IMG/VR virus record: IMGVR_UViG_3300029267_004162 | Location: 62,001-126,000 of that record | DNA: 64,000 nucleotides | From: a virus | Direction: 5' to 3' (one strand) | Shown here: one piece after another, positions 33,050 through 41,216 of the stretch | Layout: each line of letters begins with the position of its first letter | Position numbering within the stretch: the first letter of the stretch is position 1 | Made by a program: the position numbers and the translations under genes | The notes under the pieces: model-generated | Databases searched by the model: none | Seen by the model: the letters and a program-made list of their open reading frames with translations, nothing else | Told to the model about the DNA's origin: nothing

Positions 33050-33727
33050 CTATTCATCGTCTTCGTCGTCTTCGTCCTCTGCGTTGAGGAGATTTTGAAG
33101 AATCTCAAAGTCCTCTTCCGCAGAGTCATCATCCGACAAAGCAGCTATTAGGTCGTCTTCAACGGCTTCTAAGGCAATGGATTGACTGTTTTCAACAATT
33201 ACCTTAACTAAGGATTCTTCTCCATCGGCTGAAAGAACACTAGCAATAATGTAACCATCACCCGTAGCCGAATCCAAATTGATGAAGTGAGGATCAACTG
33301 ATTCAGTTAGATTGTCTGGGTTCTTTTCGTCCCAACTTGTCGAAATTAAACCAGCGATAAGGGGGTCTTCTTCAGAATGAGTCTCAAGATCCTCGGAAAT
33401 ACCAAGATCTTCATTAAACTTGAGACTAATTTCCTCGATTTGAGCAGTAATCGTTCCAACCTTGGTGAGTAGTTGCTCTAGTTGTTTAAAAGGAACCGCT
33501 TCAATTGCATTGGCGGCTCTACAAAGAGCACCAGCTTCAAGCTGAATGTCTTCGCTTTCCTTATCATCATTATCTAGAGTATCCCTAGCGGCCGTTAGGA
33601 AGGCGGCTATCGGATTCAAGGCTTCGGATTGCAACTCCTGTACCGCTTTGATAGAGCTTTTTACAACTTTATCGAGGCTGAGAAGAAGGTCCAACTTTGG
33701 TGCAACTCGTTTCATATCGTCGTTCAT
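33050..33727 (-). CDS. Acidic head-region protein, 225 aa
   Basis: The N-terminal 110 residues are helical (KLDLLLSLDKVVKSSIKAVQ, CRAANAIEAVPFKQLEQLL). Residues 135-190 form a small beta unit (GYIIASVLSADGEESLVKVI). The C-terminus is very acidic (LLNAEDEDDEDDE). It ends ten bases before the scaffold candidate. It may work with that protein, its acidic tail pairing with the other's basic end, but this is inference. Confidence 0.5.
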   Translation of the reverse strand: MNDDMKRVAPKLDLLLSLDKVVKSSIKAVQELQSEALNPIAAFLTAARDTLDNDDKESEDIQLEAGALCRAANAIEAVPFKQLEQLLTKVGTITAQIEEISLKFNEDLGISEDLETHSEEDPLIAGLISTSWDEKNPDNLTESVDPHFINLDSATGDGYIIASVLSADGEESLVKVIVENSQSIALEAVEDDLIAALSDDDSAEEDFEILQNLLNAEDEDDEDDE

Positions 33728-33751
33728 ACTGACCTCCTTTTCTACTACTAA

Positions 33752-34498
33752 TTAGTAGTTGGTGTCGTAAGCAACGCCGAGGAAAGGGTCACCTGCGGTT
33801 GGAAGTTTGATGATCTGCGCATCTGCCCAAGTCCAACCAGTACCGGTTTGAGTTAGAATGGCACCAGCAGTGATCTTAACAGCGGTGTTAAGAGCCCACT
33901 CGGAAGCGGTGTCATACTGTAGTGTGTAAATTTCACACTTACCGGCAAGAATGGGTACCTGCTGGAAGATGTCAGAGGCGTTACGGAAGTCGAACGACTC
34001 GCCGAACAAACTGAGAACCTCAGCCATGGTGGGCTCGTAACGATAAGCAATAACTAGCTCATCATCGGCACTGAATCCACCAAGCAGAGTAATTACACCA
34101 GTTGCGGGGACAAAGGTGAAGTTACCTGGAGGAACCAGGTAAGCTGCAGTGGTCTTGTTGTAGATACTAACCGAACCCACAACAATGTTGGTGTAAGCCA
34201 ACTGAATTACAAACGGAGCAACCGAAGGAACCTGCGCCGTTTCACCAGCTACAGGAACATAAACGGCGGAGGGCTTGTCCACTTGGACCATGCCCAGAAC
34301 TTCTTTGCTGGAGTTGTCAAATGGCTCGACTAGACTACCACCATCTGGGGCGGCGGTACTGGAGCGTTGGGCAACGAGCAAGTCTTGAGTAAATGCGGCT
34401 GAAGAAGCTAGAGGCAATTCATACTTCGCACCAATACGTGAACGAACTGTGTCTAGCATGTATGGGGCGGTATTATACGGGGGCTGTCCACCTGCCAT
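33752..34498 (-). CDS. Head-region protein, possible decoration or connector
   Basis: A 248-residue beta-rich protein with an AGGAG site. It contains VYVPVAGETAQVPSVAPFV, VSIYNKTTAAYLVPPGNFTF and GVITLLGGFSADDELVIAYR, the last being a beta-sandwich pattern often seen in phage head or tail decoration domains. It precedes the acidic head proteins and the capsid gene. Exact role unknown. Confidence 0.5.
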   Translation of the reverse strand: MAGGQPPYNTAPYMLDTVRSRIGAKYELPLASSAAFTQDLLVAQRSSTAAPDGGSLVEPFDNSSKEVLGMVQVDKPSAVYVPVAGETAQVPSVAPFVIQLAYTNIVVGSVSIYNKTTAAYLVPPGNFTFVPATGVITLLGGFSADDELVIAYRYEPTMAEVLSLFGESFDFRNASDIFQQVPILAGKCEIYTLQYDTASEWALNTAVKITAGAILTQTGTGWTWADAQIIKLPTAGDPFLGVAYDTNY

Positions 34499-34508
34499 GT
34501 GTTATCTC

Positions 34509-35360
34509 CTAGTCTTGGGTACCACGAAGAGTTTGACGGAACCGATCACGCACATCTTGCGGTTGCCCGCCGTTTCCAGTTGTCAAACTAACAGAATTGT
34601 CCTCAAGTTGAGAAGCCAGACTCTGAGTATCTTCATTGCCCTCTTCGAGGACAGCAGCACTCATGTCTTTCTTCTCTAACATCCCAATTTGAGATTCCAA
34701 TTCACTCAATGCATCCTCGGACAAATTCATCCATTCTACGGCCTTAGAGACCAGAGTTTGGAGAGTTTCCTGACCACCTTCTTCAAATATACTTTCCACG
34801 ATGGTGTAGGGGTTAGCCACCCCATTGCTGGAAAGGACATCAAAGAAGTGGGCCTTGAGCGGATTGTCCACCAAGTTCTTGGCCATTGCTGAGTTGGCCA
34901 TCTCGGCCGCTCGCGTAAACCGCTTGATGAAGGTGTCCCTAATTTGGCCTTCGTCAACGCCAGATTTTTCAATCTGAACTACATGGCCATTACTGATGAT
35001 ATTCGCCTTAACTGATTCTAAAGCATTCTTCCAAGTGTTCTGAGTCTTGACGGCTTCCAATACCGCCGATTTGTACTCAGAACTGGAAAAATACGAAGCG
35101 ATCGCATCTGAATTGTCCTGATCAGATAGACAGATAGTGGCAACTGGATCAACACCTTCGCAGATGACCCAGGAGACATTTCCATCCTGTGAACGGACCA
35201 TAAACATATCGGTCGATTCGCTGGTATCCAACCGCTTTACTACTTCCGAAAGCAGATTAGTGTCATCGCCTAGTGGGGGTGATCCCACTGGTTCTGCGTC
35301 TGCCTTGATAGCACTAAGACGGCCTTCTACCTCTTCCCGAAGGGCAGAAATATTCGGCAT
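34509..35360 (-). CDS. Head-region protein, 283 aa, leader-controlled
   Basis: The first gene after the long structured leader. It begins MPNISALREEVEGRLSAIKA and contains DMFMVRSQDGNVSWVICEGV and a helical second half (RFTRAAEMANSAMAKNLVDN, SEDALSELESQIGMLEKKDM). The C-terminus is acidic then polar (NGGQPQDVRDRFRQTLRGTQ). It could be a prohead core or assembly protein. No family is recognised. An AGGAG site lies seven bases before the ATG. Confidence 0.5.
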   Translation of the reverse strand: MPNISALREEVEGRLSAIKADAEPVGSPPLGDDTNLLSEVVKRLDTSESTDMFMVRSQDGNVSWVICEGVDPVATICLSDQDNSDAIASYFSSSEYKSAVLEAVKTQNTWKNALESVKANIISNGHVVQIEKSGVDEGQIRDTFIKRFTRAAEMANSAMAKNLVDNPLKAHFFDVLSSNGVANPYTIVESIFEEGGQETLQTLVSKAVEWMNLSEDALSELESQIGMLEKKDMSAAVLEEGNEDTQSLASQLEDNSVSLTTGNGGQPQDVRDRFRQTLRGTQD

Positions 35361-35473
35361 TTCAACGCTCCTAACATGGTAACAATTTTTGATGTATGCT
35401 TATATCGCCAAAGAAAATTGGCAGCTAATATCGCCAAAGGAAATTGGCAAGCTGTTACCAGCTCGTGGTAACA
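35361..35473 (-). promoter_or_regulatory. Leader with three mutually complementary segments
   Basis: In transcription order the leader has TGTTACCA (35466-35473, A), TGGTAACA (35453-35460, B), two 26-bp palindromic repeats, TGTTACCA again (35377-35384, C) and then the AGGAG site (35368-35372). B can pair over eight bases with A (five-base loop) or with C (enclosing the repeats), but not both. C ends four bases before the ribosome site. This is the layout of an RNA switch or a dimeric operator array controlling the head genes. No ligand can be inferred. Confidence 0.5.
35398..35449. repeat. Tandem 26-bp repeats with GCCAA-N6-TTGGC palindromes
   Basis: Two head-to-tail 26-bp units differ at two bases only. 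Each contains GCCAA-N6-TTGGC and TATATC/AATATC on its flank. Spaced 26 bp, or about two and a half DNA turns, they could bind a dimeric regulator or act as two RNA hairpins. A TTGCCA and a TATTAG/TATAAG occur but only 14 bp apart, so ordinary sigma-70 promoters are not supported. Confidence 0.85.
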
Positions 35474-35641
35474 AACACTAAAGTTGTATCATCAGGAGAT
35501 GATCTGCGTCGTCTGAGTCGGTCTATCTGACCTCCCAACGATGCAGAAATGGGGAGGGATCACTAAAATTACACCTCTAAAAGAGGCTCACTTCTATTTA
35601 CGAGTGTGTTACAGGAAGGAAATTTGAGGCTAATTGGTAGG
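35474..35641 (-). other. Non-coding leader stretch upstream of the head operon
   Basis: I see no gene here. It holds three short hairpins: GTAGG-TTTTTAG-CCTAC, CCTCT-TTT-AGAGG followed by TGTAATTTT, and ATCATC-TCCT-GATGAT whose loop is complementary to an AGGA ribosome site. The second could be a weak terminator for the upstream genes. A late promoter for the head genes probably lies here or in the repeats, but it does not match sigma-70 consensus. Confidence 0.4.
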
Positions 35642-35716
35642 CTAAAAACCTACTTGGTACACCGCCGCCTCTTCTTTTCGGGAGAGATTAAGTGGAGCAC
35701 GTTTCTTCTTAGCCAT
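35642..35716 (-). CDS. Possible 24-aa basic peptide
   Basis: An ATG overlaps the last eight bases of the HAD gene and opens a 24-codon frame (MAKKKRAPLNLSRKEEAAVY...). The overlap and codon content suit a translated leader peptide, but its ribosome site is weak and it is short. Confidence 0.25.
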   Translation of the reverse strand: MAKKKRAPLNLSRKEEAAVYQVGF

Positions 35717-36407
35717 TAACCGACTCAATCAAGATATGTAGGTCATTGAGATCGGTGAATTCATGATCTGGCCTGTGGGTGCCAATATCATAAATGCGGT
35801 TGGCTCTATTTACCCACCCACTACAAATACCCGCCCGAATTGCGCCCCCTACGTCACTATATAGTGAATCACCAACATGAATGACGTGTTCACGTCGCCA
35901 GCCAGTAAATTCAAGTGCATCCTCGAAAATGCGTGGATTGGGCTTGTAAGAACGAGAGTCCTCGGATGTTACCACCCCAGTTACTTGAATATCATGCAGT
36001 GCCAACGCCTGATCCACATCGGCTCGGTCAGTATTTGATACTATGCAAATAGGCGTGCAAAAATTCGCCAGAAAAGACCTCACTTCTGGCTGCAACGGTG
36101 GATTCTTACAAGACACGACTAAGGTTTTGACGTATGGAACTGGATCAAGATCAACGATACCTATCGCTGCCATCGTTTCCCGTAACGTTTGCACCTCGAT
36201 CTCGAATAGCGTCAGGAAGTTGCCATCGTTATGATAGTCTACGGCCCTCAAAAACTTTTCACCCCAGGCAACACTAAGCTTGGATGGTGACAATTCGATG
36301 CCCGTATCTCTAATGATGGTGGCACATACCATCTCAACAGCGGCGCGATCACCAGCCGTGAGCGTCCCATACATATCCATGAATACGCCATCAAATCTCG
36401 TCATCAT
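35709..36407 (-). CDS. HAD-superfamily hydrolase
   Basis: A 232-residue haloacid-dehalogenase-type hydrolase. Motif I is FMDMYGTLT (nucleophile Asp11, Tyr13 as in 2-haloacid dehalogenases), motif II is CIVSNTDRADV, motif III the Lys in SYKPNPRIFEDAL and motif IV HVGDSLYSDVGGAIRAG. The cap is the helical C1 type. Such enzymes dephosphorylate small substrates such as nucleotides or sugar phosphates. At the end of the modification island it might recycle a nucleotide, but the substrate is not predictable. Confidence 0.85.
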   Translation of the reverse strand: MMTRFDGVFMDMYGTLTAGDRAAVEMVCATIIRDTGIELSPSKLSVAWGEKFLRAVDYHNDGNFLTLFEIEVQTLRETMAAIGIVDLDPVPYVKTLVVSCKNPPLQPEVRSFLANFCTPICIVSNTDRADVDQALALHDIQVTGVVTSEDSRSYKPNPRIFEDALEFTGWRREHVIHVGDSLYSDVGGAIRAGICSGWVNRANRIYDIGTHRPDHEFTDLNDLHILIESVNG

Positions 36408-36427
36408 CTCGTCATCATCTCGTCATC
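36395..36427. repeat. Three tandem 11-bp repeats at the HAD start
   Basis: The unit GATGACGAGAT occurs three times head to tail (36395-36427). Each copy holds an ATG, and the in-frame starts lie in the last copies. As 11 is not a multiple of three, changes in copy number would alter upstream frames but not the final start. Confidence 0.9.
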
Positions 36428-36437
36428 GAGTAACAGT

Positions 36438-36767
36438 TTATGGTCTGGATTCATCAATTGCCTTTTGTTCTACCACTTGCGGACCTTTGTTGACTAGACG
36501 AATGCAACACTTTTTAAATTTCTTTCCGCTACCACAGGGACACGGGCGATTACGCAAACAATTCTTAACCTGTCTTATCTCGGTTACATCTTTATTCTGA
36601 CAAGCCTTGTCATATGCTTTCTGTAAACGAGGCTTTAAAGCCCCCTCGTCTTCTTCCCCTATAAACTCTCTCGTTACCCTTTTGGCTTCTGTTATATTTC
36701 CGGCGACTTCACTTTCAGAGGTGGTACCGCCCGGACTGGTTCTGTCAACGCTGGTTTCTTCATGCAT
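36438..36767 (-). CDS. SEC-C motif protein
   Basis: The C-terminal part has RPCPCGSGKKFKKCC (about residues 73-87 of the 109-residue form), the SEC-C zinc motif first seen in SecA. The first 50 residues are Ser/Thr/Glu-rich and likely disordered. The start overlaps the end of dpdA by about 75 bases in another frame, with AAAGGA before the ATG. SEC-C modules bind zinc and mediate protein contacts. Sitting just after DpdA it may be its partner. Confidence 0.75.
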   Translation of the reverse strand: MHEETSVDRTSPGGTTSESEVAGNITEAKRVTREFIGEEDEGALKPRLQKAYDKACQNKDVTEIRQVKNCLRNRPCPCGSGKKFKKCCIRLVNKGPQVVEQKAIDESRP

Positions 36768-38560
36768 TTTTGTTGTTCCTTTATTCGTTGTTTTTCTGCT
36801 TGTTTTAACCAAATTTTCTTGGCTTTTTGCTGCAGAGTCTTCTGTACCTTGGCATTCCCTTTTCCTCTACCGGTTCGTCCCCTCTTTTTCTCCACTTCTC
36901 TTTTAGAGAATTTGTGTTTAGTGGATAATTTACCAGTTGCAGTGGCCCGCAAATCCTGGATGTATGCCAAATAGCCCTTGTTATTTTTAACCTCTTTCCA
37001 CCAATTTTGGACTAACGGAGGAAACTGACCTAAAACTGCCGGGTCATCCATATTCATATAGAGAGGCATCAATTCTAAATTACTTCCCTCCCTAACCCCC
37101 GTCATCACTGGGTCTCCATCTTCATCCATTAAGTCCCGATCTTCACTAAACACGATATCAGGTTTTAAACTAGACTTCTTTCGAGTTTCAGCGTAATACA
37201 AACTACGAAATTCCTGAAAACCCGCATCCACCCCATATTCGATGGTGTGTTCTACATAAGCCACTAATTTGGCTGAACTAGTCCCGAAAGTCTTTTTGAC
37301 CCATTGATAATAATCTTCATAATCACTTTTTTTGGCCGTCTCATGAAGTAAGTTAGTGAAATTATTTAATGCCCAGATGTTATGAATAGCTAAATACGGA
37401 CCAATTTTAGTATTCTCGCTCCAGAAGGGGTCCATAAATCCAAGAGAGGAACAAACAGGACAAGCACATGTGGTTGGCAACCGACCCATGTGAGCAAAAT
37501 CATTCAGCGGAACTCCGTGGTTGTTTTTCTTGGTTTTTCCGTCTAGATGAAATTCAGTTCCAATCCGATCCGTTGAAATATATCCAGAGGGGTGTTGGAT
37601 GAGTATTTTACGGTGACCTACCCCTAGAAACTGACTGCTGGAATCGCAAGTAACCCGAATTTCCATTCGTTTAGCGAACCACGCCATAGCAGGCATAATC
37701 TTGATTCCCGATACTCCCAGGACATGGACCCATTTGGCCTCTCTTTCTGTTGCTACCAAAAGGGCTCCTCTTAGGGCGGAAGCAAAATCTTGAGAATCCC
37801 CAGAACCTGCACTAGCCCACCCAAAGAATTGTGGGCGATCAACCACATCAATCCATCGCCTTTGATCATCTGGGGTACAACTATGCACGATGTTAAAGAC
37901 CTTTAGATCAGGTCTCATGTTAGCAGTGTAACAATCAGCGAATTGCGATTGTAAATGAGAGAGGGTAGAAAAAATATCTTTTTGTCCAAAATCAGTTCCC
38001 TCTCGGGGAGGCGCGTCCAAAATCAAAGCATAGTCAGAGGTTTGGTTTTGCCATTCAATAACTGCCTTCGGATCAAGATAATCAACTGTTCTAACTCGAA
38101 GTTGATACCCTCCGGAATCCGTCATATGCACCAGGCCTGATGTCTTAGCCCAGTTGGTTCTCTGGTTTTTTCTAATTCCATATGCAGCAGAACTAAGAAT
38201 GATCCCGACTTGCCTGTTAATAGATCCTTCTTCACAGAAAGGGTCTAATTCATGAACTACGTCAAAATCCCGTGGGTCAAACGGAGCCATGGAAGGGTAA
38301 GAAACAGAACTCCGACCAAAATTGTTTAAGAACACGGTGCGATCGGGAAGATCGTATATTTGAATTTGGTTGTTTAGTTTATGATAACCCACTCCGAACC
38401 GAGAAACATGATCTATTTGTTTCTTAAACCGTACTCCAATAGACGGGTGAAAGGAAACTTCCGCTCCAGCCATGATCCAAGTAAGTCCACCCGGATCGGC
38501 GTCAGTGCCAAAAGTCCCTAGGATTTCGTCTCGTCGAGAAGTCAAAATTACTGCCTGCAT
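36692..38560 (-). CDS. dpdA: DpdA-like DNA guanine transglycosylase
   Basis: This 622-residue protein is in the tRNA-guanine transglycosylase superfamily. HMTDSGGYQ (145-153) carries the base-binding Asp148. Asp306 in VTCDSSSQF stands at the nucleophile position. A zinc site is formed by Cys365, Cys367, Cys370 and His393 (TTCACPVC ... AIHN). WVHVLGVSGIK matches the preceding strand. Phage and bacterial DpdA proteins swap guanine in DNA for a 7-deazaguanine, here presumably preQ1 or a derivative, since queC and queF lie upstream. Unlike tRNA enzymes it has a long C-terminal extension; residues 555-600 are very basic and may bind DNA. The clustering with queC and queF makes DNA the likely substrate. 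Confidence 0.8.
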   Translation of the reverse strand: MQAVILTSRRDEILGTFGTDADPGGLTWIMAGAEVSFHPSIGVRFKKQIDHVSRFGVGYHKLNNQIQIYDLPDRTVFLNNFGRSSVSYPSMAPFDPRDFDVVHELDPFCEEGSINRQVGIILSSAAYGIRKNQRTNWAKTSGLVHMTDSGGYQLRVRTVDYLDPKAVIEWQNQTSDYALILDAPPREGTDFGQKDIFSTLSHLQSQFADCYTANMRPDLKVFNIVHSCTPDDQRRWIDVVDRPQFFGWASAGSGDSQDFASALRGALLVATEREAKWVHVLGVSGIKIMPAMAWFAKRMEIRVTCDSSSQFLGVGHRKILIQHPSGYISTDRIGTEFHLDGKTKKNNHGVPLNDFAHMGRLPTTCACPVCSSLGFMDPFWSENTKIGPYLAIHNIWALNNFTNLLHETAKKSDYEDYYQWVKKTFGTSSAKLVAYVEHTIEYGVDAGFQEFRSLYYAETRKKSSLKPDIVFSEDRDLMDEDGDPVMTGVREGSNLELMPLYMNMDDPAVLGQFPPLVQNWWKEVKNNKGYLAYIQDLRATATGKLSTKHKFSKREVEKKRGRTGRGKGNAKVQKTLQQKAKKIWLKQAEKQRIKEQQKCMKKPALTEPVRAVPPLKVKSPEI

Positions 38561-38571
38561 TGGTTCTTGCT

Positions 38572-39183
38572 TCAGCGACCAGAGTTAACCAGATCAATTC
38601 TAGATGATCCGGCCAGAGCACCGGTCTCCACAAGCGTAAATTCCCGAGCGGCCCTCGGTATACAAAGATTGTGTGCCGCATTACCATCGCGATCCAAGAC
38701 CGCGTGGCAATTGGGGCACGTCCATTTCCTCATACATAACGATAAAGAATCAACTTTAAACCCACAGTGATGACAAATCTTACTGGAGGGGTAAAACCGA
38801 TCCCGAACTACGAGAGATGATCCAGAGGCTTCGCATTTGTAAATTAATTGCCTGCGGAATTCACTCCAAGAGGCATCACTGATATGGCGGGCTAGAGCGT
38901 GGTTTTTGATCATGCCGGCCACGTTTAGGTCCTCGATGCAAATCTCTTGGAACATGTTGGACAACTGAGTAATCAGTTTGTGCAGGAAGTCTTGGCGGTG
39001 ATTGGTGATTCGCCAGTGATGACGAGCCAGTGTCGCTGCTGATTTCCTTCTGTTGTTAGAACCTTTTTGTTTACGGCTATGACGGCGAGACAACTTACGA
39101 AGTTTAGTCAAACCCTTGCCTAAAGCTTTGATGGGTTTCTTCTTGATGAACCTCCGAAAAGATGGGGTCGGAAAGTCTCTCGT
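38572..39183 (-). pseudogene. TnpB (IS605-type) C-terminal remnant
   Basis: The frame encodes the second half of a TnpB. It includes LRKLSRRHSRKQKGSNNRRK, RITNHRQDFLHKL, ICIEDLNVAGM (RuvC-II Glu), the zinc ribbon SSKICHHCG ... WTCPNCH and DRDGNAAHNL (RuvC-III). The N-terminal DNA/RNA-binding part and the RuvC-I Asp are absent, and an in-frame stop lies at 39184. No ATG opens it; a TTG at 39111 could. It abuts dpdA by 12 bases. It is most likely a dead transposon relic; a retained role for the C-terminal half cannot be excluded. Confidence 0.75.
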
Positions 39184-39222
39184 TTACATTTGAACCCTCC
39201 TCGGCTAATTCTGGCACCCCAT

Positions 39223-40485
39223 TTACGCAACCACGCCTTGGCACATTACTGATTTGATTGGATTCCAGTCAGCCCCAACATCCGTCAGGTAGTACACTCC
39301 CGCTCCTTCAATCTTTGTTGTACATTCATACAAATTTTTAACGGATTCAGGGATGTCCTGACCAAAAGCTGTTACAAGGCAAATATCTTCGGAGGCTTCG
39401 GATGCCAAGAAATGGCCGTTTTTTGTTATCCCGGCGGTATTGGAAATTGCCCATTTATTTGTATCTTGGGGTGGAGTGCTCACTAAATATTGTAAGGCTG
39501 GGATACCATTTTTGATCAAAACCGAAGCAAAATACTTCGAGCGAACCGGGAATTCCTTCATGCCCTCCCATAACCCAAAGAGCAATTCAGTATAACTAAA
39601 AGCGCAAGCCGCCACCTGGGCTTCAGTAGGATGTGGCATACGGGTAGTGTATTCTAAGAAATACATTTCCCCATCCGGAGTAACCATACAGTTGATATCG
39701 AAAAACCCTACGTGTCCTCTTATTTTGACCTCATGTGCTCGCATGAGATCGCCAATCGGAAAGGACAGTTGATCCAATTCCGTCCAGGTCATAAATTGAC
39801 CACAAGATCCTGATTCCCCAGTCATCTCAGTGGACCTGATCTGTTTAGGGTACCGTCGCTTGTATTCTTGAATCATGGTAAAAGGTTGTAGGAATTTGCC
39901 CTCTGCCCCCATGAACCCACCGAATCCAACTTCTTCACCTTCTATAAACTCTTGGTATACGGCACCCTGAAAATTAGTGGTCTTCAAAAACAAATCGCGT
40001 TTGTACAGCACCATTGTTCGGATAGAATTGCCCGGAAATCGTTGCTTAACCACATACTGATTTTCATCGAACTTAACCACTACTTTATCACCAGGAAACA
40101 TTTGTGCTTTATCTGGATCAGTAGTCGTCCGAGGAATTTTTATCCAGGGAGCCAACTTTTTGATAAACATAGCAGCAAACCCACGATCTAGTTCTAGTCT
40201 AGCACCAAGATCAACTGCTCGAATTTGCTGAGCTTCCCCCAGATTTGAAAAATGGTCTACGTAAAAAATCAAATCCGAAGGTCGGGAAATCTCTTTTACG
40301 CCCTCCCCCAACTGCCGCCAAGTCGAATACCACCGGATAGACATTCCAGGAGGTAAAACTTTTTCTTCGTCTGGGGGTTCGGGGGCCACTACATGAAAAA
40401 ACACCTCCACCGTGTCTTTAATCAAAGCAATAGCCAAAGCAAAGGGACACCAGTCCCCCACGAAATGAACTCTCCGAGTAGTCAT
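39223..40485 (-). CDS. PurD-like ATP-grasp ligase
   Basis: A 420-residue ATP-grasp enzyme. VVVKFD (135-140) has the ATP lysine. VYQEFIEGEEVGFGGFM (176-192) matches the hinge and acidic strand of the PurD group. FFDINCMVTPDGEMYFLEYT (261-280) with Asp263 and Glu278 forms the metal site, although Thr replaces the usual Asn of E-x-N-x-R. PurD joins a carboxylate (glycine) to an amine. The start overlaps the end of the first queC by four bases (ATGA), so they are coupled. As QueF makes a primary amine on the base, amide ligation of an amino acid to preQ1 is a natural proposal. Substrate unproven. Confidence 0.75.
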   Translation of the reverse strand: MTTRRVHFVGDWCPFALAIALIKDTVEVFFHVVAPEPPDEEKVLPPGMSIRWYSTWRQLGEGVKEISRPSDLIFYVDHFSNLGEAQQIRAVDLGARLELDRGFAAMFIKKLAPWIKIPRTTTDPDKAQMFPGDKVVVKFDENQYVVKQRFPGNSIRTMVLYKRDLFLKTTNFQGAVYQEFIEGEEVGFGGFMGAEGKFLQPFTMIQEYKRRYPKQIRSTEMTGESGSCGQFMTWTELDQLSFPIGDLMRAHEVKIRGHVGFFDINCMVTPDGEMYFLEYTTRMPHPTEAQVAACAFSYTELLFGLWEGMKEFPVRSKYFASVLIKNGIPALQYLVSTPPQDTNKWAISNTAGITKNGHFLASEASEDICLVTAFGQDIPESVKNLYECTTKIEGAGVYYLTDVGADWNPIKSVMCQGVVA

Positions 40486-41216
40486 ACCAATTCCTTTGGT
40501 TTAACATCATACTCAGTTGAATCCTGGCCTTCAGCAGTCATAAAAGCCCAGTGCCTACCTCGACAAGCAAAACAACCACCACAATGATCTGATTTGCTAT
40601 TTTGAAAACAAGACACCGTCGTTTCCAATGGAGCCCCCAATGCTCTACCCAAACGAACAACTGCGGCTTTGTCTAGCCCAGCTAACGCATCGATCATTCC
40701 AAAATGGACTGCTGTTCCAGGGTGATTTTCGTGATAAGGTGTAAAATCGTTGTACAAAGAGCCGATTTCTCCACGGAATTCACTAGAATCCATAGTATCA
40801 AACACACCCCCAAGAAATTCATTCGTAAAATCTTTAGTGGCCGGGTCATTCATTCCAGAACCCCCAGTATCAGCATCCATCTCGCCAGTGTATACTTTTT
40901 CCACACCTATCTTTTCAGCCATCGCCAAAGCAAGGGAGTATTGAAATAACTTGAACCCAGGAATGTAATTACTTCCTGGAATTTGCAACTTGTCCAAAAC
41001 ATCCCGCATATCCACACGAGTCAATTTAAGACCAAGAAGACATGCAATTCTATTCTGCGATTCAACGACCTTTTCTTGTCCCCATAAATTCAGCGATAAC
41101 AATAGGGGGTAGGCCCCGGCTTTCTGGAGCATAGCAGCTACCACAGTGGAATCCAAACCGCCGCTAAAAAGTACCAGAGATTTGTAAACTTGCGTATGTG
41201 TATGCGTGTGGGTCAA
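40482..41216 (-). CDS. queC: Divergent QueC paralogue
   Basis: The start is TTG, after GGAGG at seven bases and overlapping the upstream stop. SGGLDST (18-24) is the PP-loop, and Cys203, Cys212, Cys215 and Cys218 form the QueC zinc site (SCFQNSKSDHCGGCFAC). Length (244) fits. But the VPxRN segment of true QueC is replaced by YIPGFKLFQYSLALAMAEK. The family normally converts carboxy-deazaguanine to preQ0. With a canonical QueC also present, this copy may use another substrate. The N-terminus is a Thr-His repeat from a hexamer-type simple repeat. Confidence 0.75.
   Translation of the reverse strand: MTHTHTHTQVYKSLVLFSGGLDSTVVAAMLQKAGAYPLLLSLNLWGQEKVVESQNRIACLLGLKLTRVDMRDVLDKLQIPGSNYIPGFKLFQYSLALAMAEKIGVEKVYTGEMDADTGGSGMNDPATKDFTNEFLGGVFDTMDSSEFRGEIGSLYNDFTPYHENHPGTAVHFGMIDALAGLDKAAVVRLGRALGAPLETTVSCFQNSKSDHCGGCFACRGRHWAFMTAEGQDSTEYDVKPKELV

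Noticed and set aside
35398-35449. Tandem sigma-70 promoters in the 26-bp repeats
   Set aside because: TTGCCA/CTGCCA and TATTAG/TATAAG are only 14 bases apart, too close for sigma-70.
36395-36427. Phase-variable start of the HAD gene
   Set aside because: The 11-bp repeats could slip, but the in-frame ATG lies in the final unit and stays in frame whatever the copy number.
41196-41216. Contingency repeat at the divergent queC start
   Set aside because: The Thr-His run comes from about three six-base units; unit length is a multiple of three, so slippage would not switch the gene off.
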